DNA from: an uncultured Peptococcaceae bacterium
Lineage (GTDB): Bacteria; Bacillota; Dehalobacteriia; UBA7702
Direction: 5' to 3'
Assembly: GCA_937919295.1 (NCBI GenBank)
Contig: CALFRX010000159.1
Location: 1 to 8,923 of the forward strand
DNA: 8,923 nt
Part shown: one piece after another, positions 5,331-8,923 of the stretch
Layout of the letters: each line of letters begins with the position of its first letter
Numbering within the stretch: position 1 is the stretch's first letter
Program-made: the position numbers and the translations under genes
Notes under the pieces: generated by a model
What the model saw: only the letters and a program-made list of their open reading frames with translations
Told to the model about the DNA's origin: nothing
Database searches by the model: none

Positions 5331-7175
5331 ATGAAAAAATACTATTTCATCGAAAGCGCACTGGAAAAGCATTGCGGCACCAAAACTCTCTGTCATACCG
5401 TCTACACCACAAGCGTTTTGCTCTGCGGCGGCATTGGCATCGGCCTCATCAGCATGTATTTTGGGGCTGCCGATTTTCTTTTGGAGATGTTCTTCTCCTA
5501 TTTCAACAATTTCTATACGCCGCTGCTGAATATTCTACCAGTGGTTTTACTAATTTTTCTGCTATACTTCATCACCAACCGAGTTTGGCTGAGCTTTTCC
5601 CTGACCTCAGTTTTACTCCTCGGCATGTCGCTGACGAATTACTATAAGATTCTTCTGCGGGACGACCCCTTTCTTCCTGTGGATCTGACGCTTTTTGCCG
5701 AGGCCAATACCATCATGGAGCGCTATACGGTAACGCTCAATTGGAAAATCGTCATAGCGCTATTATGCTGTCTGTTCATCGCCGTTTTACTGTTCTTCTT
5801 TGCCCGTCAGAGAATCAAAAGCGGCAAAGGACGGCTCATCGGTATCGTCGCCGTACTACTTTGCAGCACCGTTATTTATCCCACGCTGTATACCAGCGAA
5901 ACACTGTACAATAAGACGGAAAATCTCGCGCTGATCTCCCAATGGTCTGAGACGGAACAATACATTTCACGGGGGTTTGTCTACCCTTTCCTCTACGCGA
6001 TACACTCCTCTTTTGAAAAGCCGCCGGAGGGGTATGACGAAAAAAAGGCTGCCTCAACATTGGCGGGATATGACTACGACGATATCCCTGATCAGGAAAG
6101 AGTCGCGGTTTTCGCCGTCATGTGCGAGGCCTTCAACGACTTCTCCCAATTCGATGATCTCACTTTCGCCGATAACATCTACGCCCCTTATCATGAACTG
6201 GAAGCAAAGAGCTATCGCGGTCATCTGATCACCAATATTTTCGGCGGTGGCACCGTCGACACGGAATGGTGCTTTTTAACCGGTTTTTCCTCCTACCGCC
6301 TGTTTCGTTCGAACACCAACTCTTATGTTCGTTATTTCGATGAACAAGGCTACTATACCGAAGGCGGACACCCCAGTTACGAATGGTTTTATAACCGCGT
6401 CAACGTCAACAGATATCTCGGTTTCGAGGATTACTATTTCTATGAAAACCGCTTTGAAACAGAAGATGGCAGCATGATGGGAGACGACCTCTTCTTTGCC
6501 GATATGCAGAAGCGCTACGAAACGTTCCGCGCCGATTCCGCGCAGCCTTATTTCAGTTTTAACGTCACATATCAGAATCATGGCCCCTATTCGGAAACGG
6601 AAACCTTTTACGACCGCGATTACATCGTCAATGACGGTTATTCCGATAAAGCCATGCACGTTATGAACAATTACTTTGCCGGGATCGAAAACACGGTAAC
6701 GAACATCTGCGCTACCGCCGATTACCTTGATCCCCTGGATGAACCTGCCGTACTGATCATTTTCGGGGATCATAACCCTTGGATGGGCGACGCTTCCTAC
6801 GTTTACCGGGAAGCCGGTATCGACCTTGATTTCAGCAGTGACCAGGGTTTTTACAATTACTACGAAACACCCTATCTAATTTACGCCAACAACGCCGCCA
6901 AGAAAGCGCTGGGCAATGACTTTGTGGGGCAAGGAGAAGATATCAGCCCCTGCTTCTTAATGAATGAACTCTTTGAGCAGGCGGGTTGGAGCGGAAACGA
7001 ATTTATGAAATTATCCGGCGAGATGAAAACAGTCACGCCTCTCCTGCATACAACCGGACTCTTTGTGCAAAATAGCGTCTTGTCTGACCGCTTAAAGGAG
7101 GCAGACGCCGCTTTTTACAACATCTATCTCCATGCGCAGTATTACTGGCGCAAGAACTTCCGGGAAACACCGTAA
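5331..7175 (+). CDS. LTA synthase family phosphoglycerol transferase
   Basis: A 614-residue membrane enzyme of the size usual for LtaS. Five predicted membrane helices occupy about residues 25-45, 64-82, 86-105, 138-158 and 167-186, with the family's KILLRDDPFLPVDL loop (106-119) between the third and fourth. The rest is an extracytoplasmic sulfatase-fold domain with all key residues: metal ligand E266 (VMCEAFND), nucleophile T308 (GGGTVDTEW), H417 (TYQNHGPY) and the D480-H481 pair (IIFGDHNPW). By homology it cleaves phosphatidylglycerol and transfers glycerol phosphate to a growing polymer or glycolipid, releasing diacylglycerol. The ATG at 5331 is preferred; a TTG at 5271 would add 20 residues, and neither has a good ribosome site. 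A PAP2-type gene follows after 21 bases. It could be a primase, a main synthase or a transferase to another acceptor. Confidence 0.93.
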   Translation: MKKYYFIESALEKHCGTKTLCHTVYTTSVLLCGGIGIGLISMYFGAADFLLEMFFSYFNNFYTPLLNILPVVLLIFLLYFITNRVWLSFSLTSVLLLGMSLTNYYKILLRDDPFLPVDLTLFAEANTIMERYTVTLNWKIVIALLCCLFIAVLLFFFARQRIKSGKGRLIGIVAVLLCSTVIYPTLYTSETLYNKTENLALISQWSETEQYISRGFVYPFLYAIHSSFEKPPEGYDEKKAASTLAGYDYDDIPDQERVAVFAVMCEAFNDFSQFDDLTFADNIYAPYHELEAKSYRGHLITNIFGGGTVDTEWCFLTGFSSYRLFRSNTNSYVRYFDEQGYYTEGGHPSYEWFYNRVNVNRYLGFEDYYFYENRFETEDGSMMGDDLFFADMQKRYETFRADSAQPYFSFNVTYQNHGPYSETETFYDRDYIVNDGYSDKAMHVMNNYFAGIENTVTNICATADYLDPLDEPAVLIIFGDHNPWMGDASYVYREAGIDLDFSSDQGFYNYYETPYLIYANNAAKKALGNDFVGQGEDISPCFLMNELFEQAGWSGNEFMKLSGEMKTVTPLLHTTGLFVQNSVLSDRLKEADAAFYNIYLHAQYYWRKNFRETP

Positions 7176-7196
7176 ACACAAGAGAACGAGGACTTC

Positions 7197-7652
7197 ATGG
7201 ACACCGCGAGCAAAAAAATACTCCTCTTTGCCAACAGAGGCATCACCTGGATTTTTTATTTTTCCTTTTTGTTGCTGCTGCTATCCCTTATCGCAGCGCA
7301 CGACCCAAATTTACCGCGCGCTGTTTTAACTTGCGGCATATCATTTTTGGCGGTTTCTCTCTTCCGCCACTTCTACAACGCGCCCCGCCCCTATGAAAGG
7401 GACGGCGTCACACCGCTGATCGCGAAAAAAACCCAAGGCCGTTTCTTTCCCAGCCGCCATGTGTTTTCCGCTTTCGTCATCGCCGTTTCAGTGTTCTTTT
7501 TCTACCCTTTTTGGGGTATCGCCTTACTCTGTCTCGGTGTGCTTCTGGCCTACCTCAGAACGGCGCTTAAAGTGCATTATGTCAAAGATGTCGTCGTCGG
7601 CGCCCTTTGCGGCATCGGCAGCGGTATCATCGGTTTTTGGTTGATTCCATAA
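7197..7652 (+). CDS. Small PAP2-type membrane phosphatase
   Basis: A 151-residue membrane protein with four to five hydrophobic segments (about 15-33, 42-56, 89-103, 106-120, 132-150). The three phosphatidic-acid-phosphatase signatures can be traced: RHFYNAPRP (57-65) for K-x6-RP, PSRH (85-88) for PSGH, and R121-x5-H127-x3-D131 for SR-x5-H-x3-D. Catalytic H127, its partner D131 and H88 are retained, but the first Lys is Arg, the Gly of PSGH is Arg, and the Ser of the third motif is Leu. Ribosome site GAGGA (7188-7192) sits four bases from the ATG. It follows the LTA-synthase-family gene by 21 bases and shares its terminator, so it probably acts on the same lipid pathway, for example on a lipid phosphate or pyrophosphate at the outer membrane face. 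The specific substrate is unknown. Confidence 0.85.
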   Translation: MDTASKKILLFANRGITWIFYFSFLLLLLSLIAAHDPNLPRAVLTCGISFLAVSLFRHFYNAPRPYERDGVTPLIAKKTQGRFFPSRHVFSAFVIAVSVFFFYPFWGIALLCLGVLLAYLRTALKVHYVKDVVVGALCGIGSGIIGFWLIP

Positions 7653-7721
7653 AGGGAAGAGCTTTAAAACGGCCTATAGGATAACGATAAAAAAACAATA
7701 CCTGATGAAAACAAAGTCTAC

Positions 7722-7752
7722 GACGTACGAAGAGATCTCCGTACGTCTTTTT
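7722..7752 (+). terminator. Rho-independent terminator of the LTA synthase-PAP2 operon
   Basis: GACGTACG (7722-7729) pairs with CGTACGTC (7740-7747). The interior AAGAGATCTC adds A-T and G-C pairs past one mismatch, and TTTTT follows (7748-7752). It lies about 70 bases after the PAP2-type gene. A terminator is therefore well supported. Confidence 0.9.
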
Positions 7753-7894
7753 ACCATCTTATAGAGTTGTTTAAACGCTAAAAGAATTACTTTTAGGCTG
7801 ATCGGCGCCGCCTTGTTTTTTTGATGATACCGACCCATGAGACGGGGGGATATTTTGATTTGAGTTTGTCCCTTAAAGATGTTGATTTTTTTTA

Positions 7895-7922
7895 TGGACA
7901 GAAAAACTTTTGATGTTATAAT
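7895..7922 (+). promoter_or_regulatory. Probable sigma-A promoter of the PAS/sigma-54 activator gene
   Basis: TGGACA (7895-7900), a 16-base spacer and a perfect TATAAT (7917-7922). Transcription would start near 7929, leaving an untranslated leader of about 70 bases. Confidence 0.6.
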
Positions 7923-7997
7923 GAATTTAGAGAGATCAATGCTCCAAAGAGATAGAAAATGAGGCTTTTTCGTTTCAGAACAGGGGGTGAGAGAACC

Positions 7998-8923
7998 ATG
8001 GGTATTGAAAATGATTTTAGCAAATTGGCACCGAATGATTTTTTCCATGATATTGTCGATTCCTTATGTTACGAAGTCTTTGTCTGCGATCATCAAGGCA
8101 CCGTATTGTATATGAATCCGGCGTCCCAGGTGCTAACAGGGCGTTTGAGCAAAAATATCATCGGCAGAGACATCATAGATCTCATCAAAGACGGCACCAT
8201 ATCAAAAAGTGTCACTGTCAAGGTTTTGAAAGAGAAAAAGATATGCAAGATCATTCAGAAGGTCAGTAACGGTAAGGATCTGCTGATCGTCGGCATTCCC
8301 ATGTTTGACGAAAAAGGAGAGATCAAATACGTTCTTACCACTGCCCAGGATGTCGCGGAAATGAATGTCATCAATAACAATCTGCTACAGGAAAACATCA
8401 ATCTCCATGATCAGATGCGTGTTTTATCCTCTTTGAAAAAAGAGTATATGTCTATGGACAATATGATCTATGTCGGCGATGTATACGAATCCATCATCAA
8501 TGTACTGATGAAAGTTGCGCCCCTTGACGTCATTGTGCTGATTCAAGGTGAAACGGGAACCGGTAAAGAGGGCATTGCCAAAATGGTGCATCAGCTCAGC
8601 AACCGCAGCAACGGTCCGTTCGTCAAAATCAATTGCGGACTAATTCCGGAAAGTTTATTCGAATCGGAGTTATTCGGTTATGAAGAAGGCTCCTTTACCG
8701 GGGCATCCAAAGGCGGTAAAATCGGCAAGATTGAGTTGGCCAATAACGGCACTTTATTTCTTGATGAAATCGGTGAATTACCCTTATCCGTCCAGGTGAA
8801 ACTTCTGGATTTCTTGCAGGAAAAGACCATCACGAGAGTGGGCGGACATAAAAAGAGCCCCATCGACACCAGAATCGTTGCCGCCACCCACCGGGATCTC
8901 AAAGCCATGAGCGAGGAAGGCAC
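7998..8923 (+). CDS. PAS-domain sigma-54-dependent transcriptional activator, 3' end outside the window
   Basis: The frame is open from ATG 7998 to the window edge: 308 codons, C-terminus missing. Residues about 13-120 form a PAS domain (EVFVCDHQGTVLYMNPAS at 26-43, ending TTAQDVAEMN). A short helical linker leads to the AAA+ domain from about 153: Walker A GETGTGKE (184-191), FESELFGYEEGSFTGA (221-236) with the sigma-54 contact loop as GSFTGA instead of GAFTGA, Walker B TLFLDEIGE (252-260), and RIVAATHRDL (292-301) from sensor I. The Fis-type DNA-binding region lies beyond the edge. Such proteins hydrolyse ATP to remodel RNA polymerase-sigma-54; the PAS domain senses a ligand, redox state or partner. 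The ribosome site AGGGGGTGA (7982-7990) is strong. No receiver domain is present. No sigma-54 promoter was seen here, so targets probably lie downstream. Confidence 0.94.
   Translation, partial: MGIENDFSKLAPNDFFHDIVDSLCYEVFVCDHQGTVLYMNPASQVLTGRLSKNIIGRDIIDLIKDGTISKSVTVKVLKEKKICKIIQKVSNGKDLLIVGIPMFDEKGEIKYVLTTAQDVAEMNVINNNLLQENINLHDQMRVLSSLKKEYMSMDNMIYVGDVYESIINVLMKVAPLDVIVLIQGETGTGKEGIAKMVHQLSNRSNGPFVKINCGLIPESLFESELFGYEEGSFTGASKGGKIGKIELANNGTLFLDEIGELPLSVQVKLLDFLQEKTITRVGGHKKSPIDTRIVAATHRDLKAMSEEG

Larger units (their letters stand above)
7653..7997. other. Intergenic region before the sigma-54 activator
   Basis: About 345 bases without a gene. After the operon terminator comes a 7-bp hairpin CTAAAAG/CTTTTAG (7778-7784 with 7790-7796, loop AATTA), then a GC-rich palindromic patch around CGGCGCCG (about 7803-7810) followed by seven T bases. 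The right end holds the promoter and ribosome site of the next gene. A minus-strand open frame across the region (7674-8048) is discounted because it covers these signals. Confidence 0.55.

Noticed and set aside
6276..6773. Minus-strand open frame of 165 codons inside the LTA-synthase-family gene
   Set aside because: It is antisense to a fully conserved catalytic domain and is explained by codon usage of that gene.
7674..8048. Minus-strand open frame of 124 codons
   Set aside because: It spans the operon terminator, the activator promoter and ribosome site, and the activator start, and shows no family features.
8035..8060. TGGCAC near 8027 as a sigma-54 promoter
   Set aside because: The -12 element (TTGC) is missing at the required distance and the site is inside the coding region.

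Overview
The window looks like chromosomal DNA from a low-to-moderate GC Gram-positive anaerobe, most likely a member of the Clostridia. This is inferred from strong AGGAGG-type ribosome sites, consensus sigma-A promoters, tandem DegV proteins, a membrane-anchored XRE regulator, a lipoteichoic-acid-synthase-type enzyme and a PAS/sigma-54 activator. I cannot name a genus. No phage, insertion sequence, CRISPR array or plasmid function is visible.

Layout. A tRNA-Ala(GGC) gene runs off the left edge on the minus strand, with a textbook promoter. Divergent from it is an XRE-family DNA-binding protein with four predicted membrane helices, ending at a tandem-hairpin terminator. Next is a tight plus-strand operon: two adjacent DegV-family (fatty-acid-binding) proteins and a hemolysin III/PAQR-type membrane protein, closed by a strong terminator. 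A structured intergenic segment follows, then a GNAT acetyltransferase with its own likely promoter. From about 4501 to 5330 the DNA is mostly non-coding or decayed: a possible Cys-rich microprotein, a long near-perfect hairpin, and a promoter leading into a broken MarR-type regulator. Then comes a two-gene unit, an LTA-synthase-family phosphoglycerol transferase plus a small PAP2-type membrane phosphatase, with a terminator. The window ends inside a PAS-domain sigma-54-dependent activator, read by direct translation from 7998 and open at the right edge.

How the genes may fit together. Several intact genes concern lipids or the envelope: DegV proteins bind acyl chains, PAQR/HlyIII proteins are metal-dependent membrane proteins linked to lipid homeostasis, LTA synthases polymerise glycerol phosphate from phosphatidylglycerol, and PAP2 enzymes dephosphorylate lipid phosphates. 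The two units are separated by terminators, so a shared role is only suggestive. The sigma-54 activator probably controls genes beyond the right edge. I do not see a clearly new multi-gene system; the best leads are the divergent DegV pair, the structured segment at 3721-3885, the orphan hairpin with the MarR relic, and the degenerate PAP2 partner of the LTA synthase.
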